A stretch of 64,000 nt of DNA from Odoribacter laneus YIT 12061 (GCF_000243215.1 NZ_JH594596.1:1118465-1182464); one strand, 5' to 3'. Shown: positions 9,412 through 19,333, counted from the stretch's first letter. The notes: a model not told the origin generated them from the letters alone. A program made the numbers and translations.

Positions 9412-9428
9412 AGGTGTCGTGCATCTTA
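9401..9428 (+). promoter_or_regulatory. Candidate ECF-type promoter, possibly autoregulatory
   Basis: GCAACCT (9401-9407), 16 nt, then TCTTA (9424-9428) resembles the sigma-E pattern GGAACTT-N16-TCTRA rather than the housekeeping pattern. It lies directly before the ECF sigma gene, with a leader of only about 8 nt, and its -35 overlaps the terminator stem of the previous gene. Confidence 0.45.
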
Positions 9429-9441
9429 TCAACAGCTACCG

Positions 9442-9975
9442 ATGTGTAAATTGGATAATATAATAGATAAATGTAAAAAAGGTGATCCGAAGGCTGCTGA
9501 GGAACTTTACCATATGTTCGCGAGCCAAATGTTTGCCATATGTATCCGATATTCACGGGATAGAACGGAAGCAGAAGATAATTTGCAGGATGGTTTTCTG
9601 AAAGTATTTGAATCGATATCGCAATATTCGGGAAGAGGTTCTTTTGAAGGATGGATGAAACGGATTTTTATTCATATCACATTCGAAAAATACCGGAAAA
9701 ACAATATGCTGCAGGTGGTGGAAGAAGTACCGGAAACGACAATGGCCGATATAGAGGAAAATATTTATATCCCGGAGGAAGTTTTATTCGGTTTTATCGA
9801 AGAATTACCGGAAAAATACAGACAGGTTTTCAGTTTATATGTCATAGACGAGATGCAGCACAAGGAAATTGCGGCTTTAGTGGGGATAAGTGAAGGGACG
9901 TCGAAGTCCAATTTGGCAAGAGCAAGAGAGATATTGAAAAGGAAAATTAAAGATTACCTGAAATATGAGCAATAA
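9442..9975 (+). CDS. ECF-subfamily RNA polymerase sigma factor
   Basis: The 177-residue protein has sigma region 2 (about 10-80; AEDNLQDGFLKVFESISQYS and the GWMKRIFIHITFEKYRK promoter-melting part) and region 4 (about 120-172; an LPEKYRQVFSLYVIDEMQHK start and an IAALVGISEGTSKSNLARAR helix-turn-helix). These two regions define extracytoplasmic-function sigma factors. Its last 11 bp overlap the next gene, a membrane-anchored protein with an anti-sigma-like position and N terminus. The pair is probably one stress-sensing module. The regulon is unknown. Confidence 0.92.
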   Translation: MCKLDNIIDKCKKGDPKAAEELYHMFASQMFAICIRYSRDRTEAEDNLQDGFLKVFESISQYSGRGSFEGWMKRIFIHITFEKYRKNNMLQVVEEVPETTMADIEENIYIPEEVLFGFIEELPEKYRQVFSLYVIDEMQHKEIAALVGISEGTSKSNLARAREILKRKIKDYLKYEQ

Positions 9976-11260
9976 TATTGATTCATTATTTAAAAAAGCA
10001 TACCAAAACAGGCATGCTGAACCGCCAGCTTATATTTGGGAGAATATAAATCAACAACTGCAAGTCCATAAAAGGAAAAGAAAAATTATCCTGTGGCGAT
10101 ACCGGGCAGCTGCAGCAATCGCATTGTTGCTTGCTATAGCCGGAGTGACGATTCTGAAAAATACATCTGAGGTTAAACCTGCGTTTTATTCTTTTTCTGC
10201 ACCTCCTGTCCATAAACTGGAATATACGCTACCTACCCCTCAGTTAATAGTTATGACACCTGCCGTTCATCCCATACCCGTCATAAAAGAACGTATTCCT
10301 GAAAAACGTACAATTTTCCCCGAGTTGCTACCTGAGTCGATTGGAGAAACGAAAGTTGCATTGGCTACTTCTCAACCTTCATTCAGGAAATTAACACCTA
10401 AGGATTATATTCCATTGATCAATAAACAATCTTATAAAACTTTACGACTTTACCAGCAGGTATTAGAATCCGAGCAAATTGAAAAAAAGGCTGTCTCCGT
10501 TTCGGATAAAAAGACTAAAATTTTACTGAGCGGACACATCGCTCCCGGCTATGCTTCCGGAAGCTATAATACTCCGGAAGCCTTGAACCGGGATTATGGT
10601 TATTCCAAGGATCAGATGAGCGGTATATTCAATTTTAGCGGAGGAATGAAAATCGCCATTATTCCTCACAAACGCTTTTCTATACAGACAGGTATTATGT
10701 ATACCCGTATGGGGCAAAAAACAGGAGAAAGCCGGGCTTATACCTATATGGACAACAGCAAAGCACCGGCCTATATCCTATCGCCTTTAGGAGCAGTAAG
10801 TAAAAAAGTAACCCACTCCCCCCTGGGAAACATCAAAAGCCGGAGCACTGCAGAAGTAGTAGGAGCCCCTAGCTTTATTGCTCCTAAAAATGGTAGCAGT
10901 AGTGAAATAGAACAAATTTTCGATGCACTGGAAATTCCGATAGCTGTGAAATATTACCTGAACAATAATAAGATCCGATTCAGTTTATTGGCAGGTTTCA
11001 GTGGGAGTTTTATCATCAGCAATAAAGCTTACCTGAATTATGAAAACAACAGAGAATACATTGGCAGTACAGAAAATATCCGGAATTTCAATATTAGCAC
11101 CGATTGGGCTCTCGGCGTCGAATACCCCATTTCCCCTAAAGTTAAAATCATGCTGGAACCCGGATTCCGTTATTATTTACAATCGATTAGCGAAGATGAG
11201 AATATCGATTTTAAACCGTATATATTCTCCTTCTCAACCGGAATAGGTATTAATTTCTAA
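9965..11260 (+). CDS. Membrane-anchored putative anti-sigma protein with beta-barrel-like C-terminal domain
   Basis: The 431-residue protein begins with a short cytoplasmic segment (1-38, SLFKKAYQNRHAEPPAYIWE), a basic stretch, and one transmembrane helix at about 45-62. A proline-rich periplasmic linker follows to about 180. The C-terminal 250 residues alternate hydrophobic and polar residues with many aromatic ends (FSGGMKIAIIPHKRFSIQTG, LEPGFRYYLQS, FSFSTGIGINF), like Bacteroidetes outer-membrane barrel domains. Such proteins are often encoded right after ECF sigma genes in this phylum. I infer an anti-sigma role from the overlap and topology. No zinc-binding anti-sigma motif is visible. 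How a cytoplasmic-membrane helix and a barrel-like part are arranged is unclear. Confidence 0.75.
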   Translation: MSNNIDSLFKKAYQNRHAEPPAYIWENINQQLQVHKRKRKIILWRYRAAAAIALLLAIAGVTILKNTSEVKPAFYSFSAPPVHKLEYTLPTPQLIVMTPAVHPIPVIKERIPEKRTIFPELLPESIGETKVALATSQPSFRKLTPKDYIPLINKQSYKTLRLYQQVLESEQIEKKAVSVSDKKTKILLSGHIAPGYASGSYNTPEALNRDYGYSKDQMSGIFNFSGGMKIAIIPHKRFSIQTGIMYTRMGQKTGESRAYTYMDNSKAPAYILSPLGAVSKKVTHSPLGNIKSRSTAEVVGAPSFIAPKNGSSSEIEQIFDALEIPIAVKYYLNNNKIRFSLLAGFSGSFIISNKAYLNYENNREYIGSTENIRNFNISTDWALGVEYPISPKVKIMLEPGFRYYLQSISEDENIDFKPYIFSFSTGIGINF

Positions 11261-11652
11261 TCGTATTTCCGGTTGAGGATTTCGTTATATAGAATTGCCT
11301 TTTTCAAATCAAACTGAAAATCACCTTCTTCTTCGGTCGTTTCCCGGGGTTCTTCAGATTCTGTATGCTTCATCGCAAGTTTCTCCTTATAATAATCTCC
11401 CCCCTTTAAAATTTCCGTTTCCGTCGCTTCTATCCGGTTTTTATAATAATCAGAATACTCTTCCACTATTATCGGCTCCGTCCTTTGATTTCCGTTCTCT
11501 TCCGGCCATTCTTCTTCCTCGTCAATCTCCTCTGCGGAATGCGGATGTGAAGGAATAGGTTTTTTTTTCGACAAAGATTTTATCATACTCAACCCTCCTG
11601 CGACCAAAGCCATAAGCAGGTATATCCAATCGGAAGCATTATTGTCATTCAT
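11257..11652 (-). CDS. Small acidic single-pass membrane protein, unknown function
   Basis: The 131-residue protein has an N-terminal membrane helix (about 8-24, WIYLLMALVAGGLSM), a basic stop-transfer KSLSKKK, a long acidic and probably disordered middle, and a C-terminal segment, FDLKKAILYNEILNRKYD, that looks like a conserved amphipathic helix. I do not recognise a characterised family; short proteins with this tail occur in Bacteroidales. It ends 4 bp inside the convergent barrel-like gene, so both use overlapping 3' ends. Confidence 0.65.
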   Translation of the reverse strand: MNDNNASDWIYLLMALVAGGLSMIKSLSKKKPIPSHPHSAEEIDEEEEWPEENGNQRTEPIIVEEYSDYYKNRIEATETEILKGGDYYKEKLAMKHTESEEPRETTEEEGDFQFDLKKAILYNEILNRKYD

Positions 11653-11898
11653 TTTTCAGGAATTTACGTTTCCATTTTTCTCTATTGTTCAAAAGTAGTA
11701 TTTTTTATTTATACTCTCGTTTAAAAAAATGAATATTCCTCTGAGAAGAAAATGAAAGATAAAAATATTCACGCTGTTTTATTCTTCGGACAAACTGTCA
11801 ATATATTGTTATACAGACAATTATAAGCTACTAAGCGAACCTCTGATAAAAATATTGCACTATCTGCCAATTTATTAAAAAAAAACGTTCTTTTTTTT

Positions 11899-11906
11899 TA
11901 CCTTTG
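11899..11906 (+). promoter_or_regulatory. Candidate -7 element for purH
   Basis: TACCTTTG matches TAnnTTTG and lies 35 nt upstream of the purH start codon. No TTTG is found at the ideal -33 distance. This probably drives purH and perhaps the downstream mre genes. Confidence 0.55.
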
Positions 11907-11941
11907 CGACGAAACGAAATTCACACTAATAAAATATCCGG

Positions 11942-13477
11942 ATGAAAAGAGCATTAATCAGTGTTTTTGATAAAACAGGAATCGTTGATTTTGCAAAATC
12001 ATTGAATTCCTTAGGATGGGAAATCATTTCTACCGGAGGAACCTCTAAAAAACTGAAAGAAGAAGGCATTCAAGTTCAAGATATTTCAGACCTGACAAAG
12101 TTCCCCGAATGTTTCGACGGCCGAGTAAAAACTTTACATCCCAATGTGGAGGGAGGAATATTGGCTGTCCGAGACAATGACCGCCATCTCCAGCAAATGA
12201 AAGAATTGGGAATTGAGCCGATAGATATAGTAGTATGTAACCTCTATCCTTTTAAGCAAACCATTTTAAAACCAGGGGTTTCACATGAAGAAATCATCGA
12301 GAATATCGATATCGGCGGTCCCACTATGATCCGTGCAGCAGCTAAAAATTACCGCTTTGTGACGGTGCTGACGGATCCGGAAGATTATGATAAAGTATTG
12401 GACGAACTTCGGCAAAAAGGCGATACTTCTTTGGAAACCAAAGAAATGCTGGCGGCTAAAGTATTTATTCATACGGCTCATTACGACGCCTTGATTGCAA
12501 ACTATTTTTCAGAGCGTCTGCGTATCGAAGAACCCAAAACCATAACCCTCACTTTTGAGAAAAGGCAAGCTTTGAGGTATGGAGAAAATCCCCACCAGTC
12601 AGCTGCTTTTTATACTGCCGTAAAAGGTACGGAAGGTACCTTAACTTCTGCAAAGCAGTTGCATGGCAAAGAATTGTCTTACAACAATATAGGGGATACA
12701 GATGGCGCTTTGGAAACGTTAAAGGAGTTTGATGAACCGACTGTGGTAGCTGCAAAGCATGCCAACCCTTGCGGAGTCGGCAGTGCTCCCACTCTTGCAG
12801 AAGCATACAAAAAAGCATACGAAGCAGATCCGGTTTCCATTTACGGGGGAATTGTAGCTGCCAATCGGGAAATTGACAGAGAAACGGCTGAGAAGATGTC
12901 TCAGATTTTTCTGGAAGTAATTCTGGCACCTTCTTTTTCTCCGGAAGCTTTGGAAATTTTAACCCAAAAGAAAAATATTCGCTTACTTCAGTTGGACAAC
13001 ATCCTGAAGACAGACAAAACGGCCTTTAAAGCAAAAACGGTATTGGGCGGTTTACTGGTCCAGAACCTGGATACTCTTCTTCTTCCGGAAGAGGGATTTA
13101 AAGTAGTGAGCAAACGTCAACCCAGTGAAAAAGAACGGGAAGATTTGCTTTTCGCCTGGAAGGTTGTAAAGCATACTAAATCCAACGGTATTGCTATAGC
13201 AAAAGATAAATGTACGACGGGCGTAGGACCGGGACAAGTCAGCCGTATTTGGGCTCTGGAAAATGCTATCCGGCAAGGAGGAGATAACATAAAAGGTAGT
13301 GTAATGGCTTCAGATGCCTTCTTTCCTTTTTCAGACTGTGTAGAGGCGGCTCACAAGGCCGGAATCACAGCGATTATCCAACCGGGGGGATCCGTTCGGG
13401 ATCAGGAATCGATAGACGCTGCTGATAAATATGGGATTGCAATGATTTTTACAGGAATGAGACATTTCAAACACTAA
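11942..13477 (+). CDS. purH: Bifunctional AICAR formyltransferase/IMP cyclohydrolase
   Basis: PurH performs the last two steps of IMP synthesis: formyl transfer from 10-formyl-THF to AICAR, then ring closure. The N-terminal MGS-like cyclohydrolase domain covers about 1-195 ([21 protein letters not shown]), and the AICARFT domain covers about 200-511, with the catalytic Lys-His pair in [11 protein letters not shown]. Length (511) is normal. mreB follows after 7 bp, so readthrough into the shape operon is likely. Its cofactor links it to fhs and ftcD elsewhere in the window. Confidence 0.97.
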   Translation: MKRALISVFDKTGIVDFAKSLNSLGWEIISTGGTSKKLKEEGIQVQDISDLTKFPECFDGRVKTLHPNVEGGILAVRDNDRHLQQMKELGIEPIDIVVCNLYPFKQTILKPGVSHEEIIENIDIGGPTMIRAAAKNYRFVTVLTDPEDYDKVLDELRQKGDTSLETKEMLAAKVFIHTAHYDALIANYFSERLRIEEPKTITLTFEKRQALRYGENPHQSAAFYTAVKGTEGTLTSAKQLHGKELSYNNIGDTDGALETLKEFDEPTVVAAKHANPCGVGSAPTLAEAYKKAYEADPVSIYGGIVAANREIDRETAEKMSQIFLEVILAPSFSPEALEILTQKKNIRLLQLDNILKTDKTAFKAKTVLGGLLVQNLDTLLLPEEGFKVVSKRQPSEKEREDLLFAWKVVKHTKSNGIAIAKDKCTTGVGPGQVSRIWALENAIRQGGDNIKGSVMASDAFFPFSDCVEAAHKAGITAIIQPGGSVRDQESIDAADKYGIAMIFTGMRHFKH

Positions 13478-13484
13478 TAAAGAC

Positions 13485-14507
13485 ATGGGATTATTTTCTT
13501 TTTTATCACAAGATATAGCTGTTGACCTGGGTACGGCCAACACCATCATTATAAATAACGATAAGATGGTTGTCAATGAACCTTCTATCGTAGCCATTGA
13601 CCGGCGGACAGAAAAAGTAATTGCCATTGGGGAAAAAGCCCGGCAAATGCAAGGAAAAACACACGATAATATCAAGACAATACGGCCTTTACGGGACGGG
13701 GTTATCGCCGACTTCAATGCAGCGGAACAAATGATTCGCGGGATGATAAAAATGGCTAATATCAATAACAAATTTTTTTCACCTTCTTTACGGATTGTCA
13801 TCTGTATTCCTTCGGGAAGTACGGAAGTTGAAGTACGTGCTGTACGGGATTCTTCGGAACATGCCGGAGGCCGCGATGTTTATATGATTTACGAACCGAT
13901 GGCCGCCGCTTTGGGAATCGGCTTGGATGTGGAAGCACCGGAAGGAAACATGATTGTAGATATAGGAGGAGGTACTACAGAGATTGCTGTCATTTCCTTG
14001 GGAGGAATTGTTACCAATAAATCCATCCGTATTGCAGGAGATGATCTGACGGACGATATCCAGGAATATATGCGTCATCAGCACAATATAAAAATCGGAG
14101 AAAGGACGGCAGAAGAAATCAAAATTCATGTGGGATCAGCGCTTTCAGAATTAGATGAACCACCGGCCGATTTTATCGTACAAGGTCCGAACCAGATGAC
14201 TTCTCTCCCGGTTGAAGTTCCTGTTTCCTATCAGGAAATAGCCCATTGTCTGGAAAAATCAATTTCCAAAATCGAAATCGCTATTTTAGGCGCTCTGGAA
14301 CAAACTCCCCCAGAACTGTATGCCGATATTGTCAATAAAGGTATTTATCTGGCCGGAGGCGGAGCATTACTACGGGGATTAGACAAGCGTTTGTCCGATA
14401 AATTGAATATACCCTTCCATATTGCGGAAGATCCTTTACGTGCGGTGGCAAGAGGAACCGGTATCGCTCTGAAGAATGTGGACAAATTCTCCTTCCTGAT
14501 CCGCTAG
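13485..14507 (+). CDS. mreB: Rod-shape-determining actin homologue MreB
   Basis: MreB forms membrane-bound filaments that guide lateral cell-wall synthesis. The 340-residue protein has the actin-fold phosphate loops (VDLGTANTIIINND near the N terminus and VDIGGGTTEIAV near 160) and the adenosine motif AGGGALLRGLD near 290. It opens the standard mreBCD-mrdA-rodA order and follows purH by 7 bp. Confidence 0.97.
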   Translation: MGLFSFLSQDIAVDLGTANTIIINNDKMVVNEPSIVAIDRRTEKVIAIGEKARQMQGKTHDNIKTIRPLRDGVIADFNAAEQMIRGMIKMANINNKFFSPSLRIVICIPSGSTEVEVRAVRDSSEHAGGRDVYMIYEPMAAALGIGLDVEAPEGNMIVDIGGGTTEIAVISLGGIVTNKSIRIAGDDLTDDIQEYMRHQHNIKIGERTAEEIKIHVGSALSELDEPPADFIVQGPNQMTSLPVEVPVSYQEIAHCLEKSISKIEIAILGALEQTPPELYADIVNKGIYLAGGGALLRGLDKRLSDKLNIPFHIAEDPLRAVARGTGIALKNVDKFSFLIR

Positions 14508-14527
14508 ATCCAATCACTAATCTGTAA

Positions 14528-14579
14528 ACGACTGCTGAAAAGACGGATCGCTGGTTCACCCGGACTTTTCAACAGCCGT
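14528..14579 (+). other. Stem-loop between mreB and mreC
   Basis: An imperfect inverted repeat, ACG-A-CTGCTGAAAAG pairing with CTTTTCAACAG-C-CGT, spans this gap. There is no T-run after it, so it may be an RNA-processing or stability element, or an attenuator, rather than a full terminator. Confidence 0.45.
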
Positions 14580-14596
14580 TACAAGACATTAAAACC

Positions 14597-15421
14597 GTGA
14601 AGAATATTATAAAACTTATATTAAAGTATCATTTTACTATAATTTTTATATTATTGGAATTTGTGGCGTTCTCTTTGATCGTGCAACACAATAACTATCA
14701 GAAAACCATATTTTCCCGGCAAACATCTTCTCTCTTCTGTTATATTTCCTCTTATCTCACAGATATTCAAAGTTATTTTCGTTTGAATGCTGTCAACCAA
14801 AAGTTACTGGAGGAAAATACAGTTTTGAGAAACAGAATCGAGCAACTGAAAGCGAATGTCTCTCCGGATTTACTCGATTCTACGAAGGTGGCCGGCATGT
14901 ATATCTTTCGGAAAGCCAAAACCATCAATTCCAATTTCAATAAAACTAAAAATTATATTACGATAGATAAAGGATTCGCAGATGGGATAAGAAAGGAAAT
15001 GGCCGTTATTTCTGCAGATGGAGTGGTCGGTATCATTCAAAATATCAGTAATCATTATGCCGTTATACTCCCTTTAATCAATGTCAACCTAAGGGTTTCT
15101 GCCAAAGTGAAAAAAAATGGATATTACGGCTCTTTCCAATGGGACGGAAACAACTATCGCTATTCTTACCTGAATGATATTCCCTTTCATGTGGATGTAC
15201 AAAAAGGAGATACAATTGTGACATCCGGGTTCTCTTCTATTTTTCCGGAAGGGGAATTGATTGGATTTGTAGAATCAGTTGACAAGGAGACTGCTAACTT
15301 TTTATCTATCAAAGTAAAATTGGCAACTGATTTTAAAAAGATATCAGATGTCTATGTGATTGAAAACAGGGAAAAAGAAGAAAAGAGAAAACTAGAGGCC
15401 CATACTTATGAAGAAAAATAG
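14597..15421 (+). CDS. mreC: Rod-shape-determining protein MreC
   Basis: MreC is a periplasmic scaffold that activates the RodA-PBP2 elongation synthase. The 274-residue protein has an N-terminal membrane helix (about 9-30), a coiled-coil stretch (about 60-90) and the beta-barrel MreC domain with ITIDKGFADGIRKEMAVIS and GDTIVTSGFSSIFPEGELIG. It sits second in the shape operon, 90 bp after mreB, and mreD begins 20 bp later. The start is GTG, positioned by the membrane helix. Confidence 0.93.
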   Translation: MKNIIKLILKYHFTIIFILLEFVAFSLIVQHNNYQKTIFSRQTSSLFCYISSYLTDIQSYFRLNAVNQKLLEENTVLRNRIEQLKANVSPDLLDSTKVAGMYIFRKAKTINSNFNKTKNYITIDKGFADGIRKEMAVISADGVVGIIQNISNHYAVILPLINVNLRVSAKVKKNGYYGSFQWDGNNYRYSYLNDIPFHVDVQKGDTIVTSGFSSIFPEGELIGFVESVDKETANFLSIKVKLATDFKKISDVYVIENREKEEKRKLEAHTYEEK

Positions 15422-15441
15422 GTCGGATAAATTTATATGCG

Positions 15442-15948
15442 ATGAATGGTGCTAAATATTGGATTCATGTAGTGTGTTTATTTATTATCCAGCTGACTAT
15501 TCTGGATAACATTCAGCTACACTCCTATGTCTATATTAATATTTATATTTTAGCTATTCTGGTTTTACCTTATGGAATGAAGAAACTGACAGTGTTGTTT
15601 CTGGCCTTTCTATTCGGTTTGATTGTGGATTTAGCCAATAATACAATGGGGATTCATGCTGCAGCTACTACTTTTTTGGCTTATATCCGTCCCCGCTTAT
15701 TACAACTTACTTTTAACCGGGAACCGGTTGACGAAATGGAAGGAACCCACAAGATGAGAAATCTGGGCTGGTTTTTAAAATACACCTCTTTTTCTGTATT
15801 GGCATACAATGTGGTATTAATTCTGGCAGAAGCTTTTACATTTGCCAATATAAATATTACCTTTATGCGTATTTTGTGTAGTAGTATCGTTTCTTATGTT
15901 TTTATTCTCCTCTATTATTTCATTGCGATCAAGAAGAAACAGGAATAA
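15442..15948 (+). CDS. mreD: Rod-shape-determining protein MreD
   Basis: The 168-residue integral membrane protein has about five hydrophobic helices and the LIVDLANNTMGIHAAATTFL segment, which matches the MreD core (D and G residues in a membrane helix). MreD is thought to balance MreC action on PBP2. Sequence identity in this family is low; operon position is the main support. mrdA starts 46 bp downstream. Confidence 0.88.
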   Translation: MNGAKYWIHVVCLFIIQLTILDNIQLHSYVYINIYILAILVLPYGMKKLTVLFLAFLFGLIVDLANNTMGIHAAATTFLAYIRPRLLQLTFNREPVDEMEGTHKMRNLGWFLKYTSFSVLAYNVVLILAEAFTFANINITFMRILCSSIVSYVFILLYYFIAIKKKQE

Positions 15949-15994
15949 TCGGAAGGATGGAATGCAGCGGGATTTTTAAAGGTTTCAGAGAGCC

Positions 15995-17845
15995 ATGAAT
16001 AAATTTACTCATAGAAAAACGATCATTTCGGGTATTATTATCGGTGTATTCGGAATATGTATCGTACAGCTGTTTAATTTACAGGTAATAGATGAATCGT
16101 ATAAGCTGTCTGCGATCAATAATGCCCAGCGGACGGAGACTCAATATCCGGCCCGGGGATTGATCTACGACCGGAATCAGGAATTATTGGTATACAATCA
16201 GGCGGCTTACGATTTAATGATTATTCCGCGTCAGGTAAAAGTATTCGATACCTTGGAGCTGATATCGATTCTAGGTATTTCGAAAGAGACGCTGGAAAAG
16301 AATATTCATAAATGTAAACACTATTCCAATTTCAAAGCTTCTATTCTGATTTCTCAGATTACAGACAGTAAATACGCCCGCTTACAGGAAAAATTATACA
16401 AGTATCCGGGTTTCTTTATGCAGACCCGAACATTACGGAAATACAATGTAGCTCATTCTGCCGACGTATTCGGTTATATCGGAGAAGTAAGTCCGGCCCA
16501 GATTGAACGGGATAGCAATTACGCTTTAGGGGATTATATCGGTATCAACGGTTTGGAAAAAAGTTATGAAACGGTATTAAGGGGTACCAAGGGAAAGAGA
16601 ATTCTGTTGGTCGACAATTACAATCGTGTAAAAGGCTCTTATCACAACGGCGATTACGATGTCCCGGCTATTGTCGGAGGAAATATCACAACAACACTGG
16701 ACATCAAATTGCAGGAATATGCTTATCAGTTGATGAGAAATAAAAAGGGGGGTATTGTTGCCATCGAACCCTCAACAGGAGAGATATTATTAAAAGTCTC
16801 CAGTCCCGGTTACGATCCTCAGTTATTGGTCGGTCTTGAACGGGGTATGAATTACCGGAAGCTGCAAGCCGATGAGAATACCCCTTTATTCGATCGTACC
16901 GTCATGGCTTCTTACCCTCCCGGCTCTACTTTTAAAACAATTCAAGCCTTGATTGGTTTGCAGGAAGGGGTTATCACTCCCGAATCCCGGTTTGAATGTC
17001 ACGGAGGTTATTTTTTCAACGGCCTGCGTATGGGATGTCATAACCATGCTTCTCCCCTCGATTTGAAGGCTTCCATACAACATTCCTGTAATCCGTACTA
17101 TGTAAATGTATGGAGACGTATTTTGGAAAATTCCAAATATCCGAATGTCAGGGAAGCATACGGAAACTGGAGAAAATACGTGATGTCCTTTGGCCTGGGG
17201 CAAAAGATATGTCCGGATTTCCGGAATGAGCTGAGCGGCTCCATACCCAGTCAGGAGTATTATGACAAGGTACACAAAACCAAAAACTGGCACTGGATGT
17301 ATATCATGTCCTTATCTATCGGACAAGGAGAACTGCTGATCACTCCTTTACAAATCGCCAATATTGCTGCTTGTATTGCCAATCGTGGTTATTATATGAC
17401 ACCTCATATTGTACGTCCTTCCGAACAGGTCAGCAACTATGTAGAAAAACACATCGTTCCCATCGACCGGAAAAACTTTGAAATAGTCATTGATGGAATG
17501 CAAATGGCTGCAGGTGGAGGAACGGCACGTAGCGCTTCTATCGATTCTATTATTGTCTGCGGGAAAACGGGTACGGTACAAAATCCTCACGGAGCAGATC
17601 ATTCCGTATTTATGGCTTTTGCTCCCAAAGAAAATCCGAAAATAGCCATTGCAGTATACGTAGAAAACGGTATTTGGGGAGCCACCTATGCTGCTCCTAT
17701 TGCAGGGTTGATTATGGAAAAATACCTGACAGGGAAAATTTCTCCCCGTAAGAAAGATTTGGAACAGCGGATGATGAATGCGAATTTACTCCCTGTCAGC
17801 AAACAACTGAAGAATGCGGAGAACGAAGAAAATATAGGCGATTAA
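15995..17845 (+). CDS. mrdA: Penicillin-binding protein 2 (elongation transpeptidase)
   Basis: PBP2 cross-links peptidoglycan during cell elongation and works with RodA. The 616-residue protein has a single N-terminal membrane anchor (about 10-28), a pedestal domain (RGLIYDRNQELLVYN onwards) and a C-terminal transpeptidase. The penicillin-binding motifs are S311-T-F-K (in YPPGSTFK), S364-C-N and K524-T-G. The C terminus extends about 60 residues past the KTG strand region and is charged. It is fourth in the shape operon, 12 bp before rodA. Confidence 0.96.
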   Translation: MNKFTHRKTIISGIIIGVFGICIVQLFNLQVIDESYKLSAINNAQRTETQYPARGLIYDRNQELLVYNQAAYDLMIIPRQVKVFDTLELISILGISKETLEKNIHKCKHYSNFKASILISQITDSKYARLQEKLYKYPGFFMQTRTLRKYNVAHSADVFGYIGEVSPAQIERDSNYALGDYIGINGLEKSYETVLRGTKGKRILLVDNYNRVKGSYHNGDYDVPAIVGGNITTTLDIKLQEYAYQLMRNKKGGIVAIEPSTGEILLKVSSPGYDPQLLVGLERGMNYRKLQADENTPLFDRTVMASYPPGSTFKTIQALIGLQEGVITPESRFECHGGYFFNGLRMGCHNHASPLDLKASIQHSCNPYYVNVWRRILENSKYPNVREAYGNWRKYVMSFGLGQKICPDFRNELSGSIPSQEYYDKVHKTKNWHWMYIMSLSIGQGELLITPLQIANIAACIANRGYYMTPHIVRPSEQVSNYVEKHIVPIDRKNFEIVIDGMQMAAGGGTARSASIDSIIVCGKTGTVQNPHGADHSVFMAFAPKENPKIAIAVYVENGIWGATYAAPIAGLIMEKYLTGKISPRKKDLEQRMMNANLLPVSKQLKNAENEENIGD

Positions 17846-17857
17846 TACACCAACGGC

Positions 17858-19279
17858 ATGAACAGACAATCTAACCTTTTAAAAAATATCGACTGGGTAT
17901 CTATTTTTCTCTATACCCTATTGATCTTTATGGGATGGCTGAATATTTATGCGGCTGTATACGACGACACCCATAGTAATATCCTGGACATGACCCAAAA
18001 ATACGGGAAACAACTTCTTTGGATTGGAGCCTCTTTTTTAATCGGCTTTTTGATTTTATTGACTGACAGTAAATTTTTTACAGCTTTTTCTTTTGTCATA
18101 TACGGTTTAATGATTTGTCTGTTGGCAGCCGTACTGGTTTTCGGGCGGGAAGTGAACGGGGCCCGTTCCTGGTTTGAATTGGGAGGAATCCGGATACAGC
18201 CGGCAGAATTTGCTAAGTTTGCCACGGCTTTAGCGGTAGCTAATGTCATGAGCCGGCACGGATTTAAGATCATGCGGTTCTCCAGTTTGCTACAATTGGG
18301 AATCCTGTTATTTATTCCCGCAGCTCTGATCATTTTACAAAACGATACCGGGTCCGCTTTGGTATACAGTTCTTTTATTCTGGTCATGTACCGGGAAGGC
18401 CTGCACGGATCCATACTGTTGCTCTGCTTTGTTACAGTAGCCCTTTTTATCCTCACTTTGTTGTACAGTCCCTTTACCGTCCTGCTTATTATTATTCTGG
18501 CCAGTTTGATAGCCTTCTGGTATTACCGCCAGGGAAAAGGGGAATGGTACAAAGTATTGCTTTTTATGACAGGGTGTTTCTTTTTATCATGGGGAATCTG
18601 CTGGGTATTGCAAGGATCGGTTTCCCTTTATCAATTATTATTATATACTTATATGCTCACCTGCCTAATAGGTGTATATTTTATTTACAAGCGGAAAATG
18701 AAACGGATTATGTTCGTTCTTCTGGCTTCCTGGCTTTGTATAGGAGCAACAGTTTCTGTAAGCTACGCTTTCGACCGCCTTCAACCTCATCAAAAAGACC
18801 GTATCAATAATTTACTGGGAATAGAGACCGATTTAACCGGAGCAGGATACAACGTAAATCAATCTAAAATAGCAATCGGTTCCGGAGGATTTTTAGGCAA
18901 GGGATACTTGCAGGGCACCCAGACGAAATTCAATTTTGTTCCGGAACAAAGTACCGATTTTATCTTTTGTACTGTCGGGGAAGAATGGGGATTCGTCGGA
19001 ACGACCTTCGTCATGGCCTTGTTTTTAATATTTATTCTCAGACTTATCTATCTCTCCGAACGGCAACGTTCTGATTTTTCCCGGATTTATGGATATGCCG
19101 TGGCCTCTATCCTCTTTTTTCATGTTGCTATCAATGTAGGTATGACAATTGGAATCGCACCGGTCATTGGAATCCCTCTCCCTTTCTTTAGTTACGGAGG
19201 CTCTTCCTTATGGGCTTTTACTATTTTGATCTTTATCTTTTTACGTTTGGATGCAAACCGACTGCAAGTATTTAATTAA
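17858..19279 (+). CDS. rodA: Peptidoglycan glycosyltransferase RodA (SEDS family)
   Basis: RodA polymerises lipid II into glycan strands during elongation. The 473-residue protein is longer than the roughly 370-residue proteobacterial form. The extra length lies at about 200-290, where additional hydrophobic helices are inserted, as in other Bacteroidetes. The catalytic loop follows (LQPHQKDRINNLLG, with the key Asp), then QSKIAIGSGGFLGKGY and STDFIFCTVGEEWGF, and the last helices carry PFFSYGGSS. It ends the operon, before a terminator hairpin. Confidence 0.95.
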   Translation: MNRQSNLLKNIDWVSIFLYTLLIFMGWLNIYAAVYDDTHSNILDMTQKYGKQLLWIGASFLIGFLILLTDSKFFTAFSFVIYGLMICLLAAVLVFGREVNGARSWFELGGIRIQPAEFAKFATALAVANVMSRHGFKIMRFSSLLQLGILLFIPAALIILQNDTGSALVYSSFILVMYREGLHGSILLLCFVTVALFILTLLYSPFTVLLIIILASLIAFWYYRQGKGEWYKVLLFMTGCFFLSWGICWVLQGSVSLYQLLLYTYMLTCLIGVYFIYKRKMKRIMFVLLASWLCIGATVSVSYAFDRLQPHQKDRINNLLGIETDLTGAGYNVNQSKIAIGSGGFLGKGYLQGTQTKFNFVPEQSTDFIFCTVGEEWGFVGTTFVMALFLIFILRLIYLSERQRSDFSRIYGYAVASILFFHVAINVGMTIGIAPVIGIPLPFFSYGGSSLWAFTILIFIFLRLDANRLQVFN

Positions 19280-19297
19280 CAGTAAGTATATTGTATA

Positions 19298-19333
19298 CCT
19301 TTCTCCTCTATCGTAAGAGAGAAAAAGGTTTTT
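19298..19333 (+). terminator. Terminator after rodA
   Basis: A stem with outer CCTTT/AAAGG and inner CTCT/AGAG pairs (19298-19328) is followed by a T-rich tail. It lies 18 nt after the rodA stop and closes the shape operon. Confidence 0.65.
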
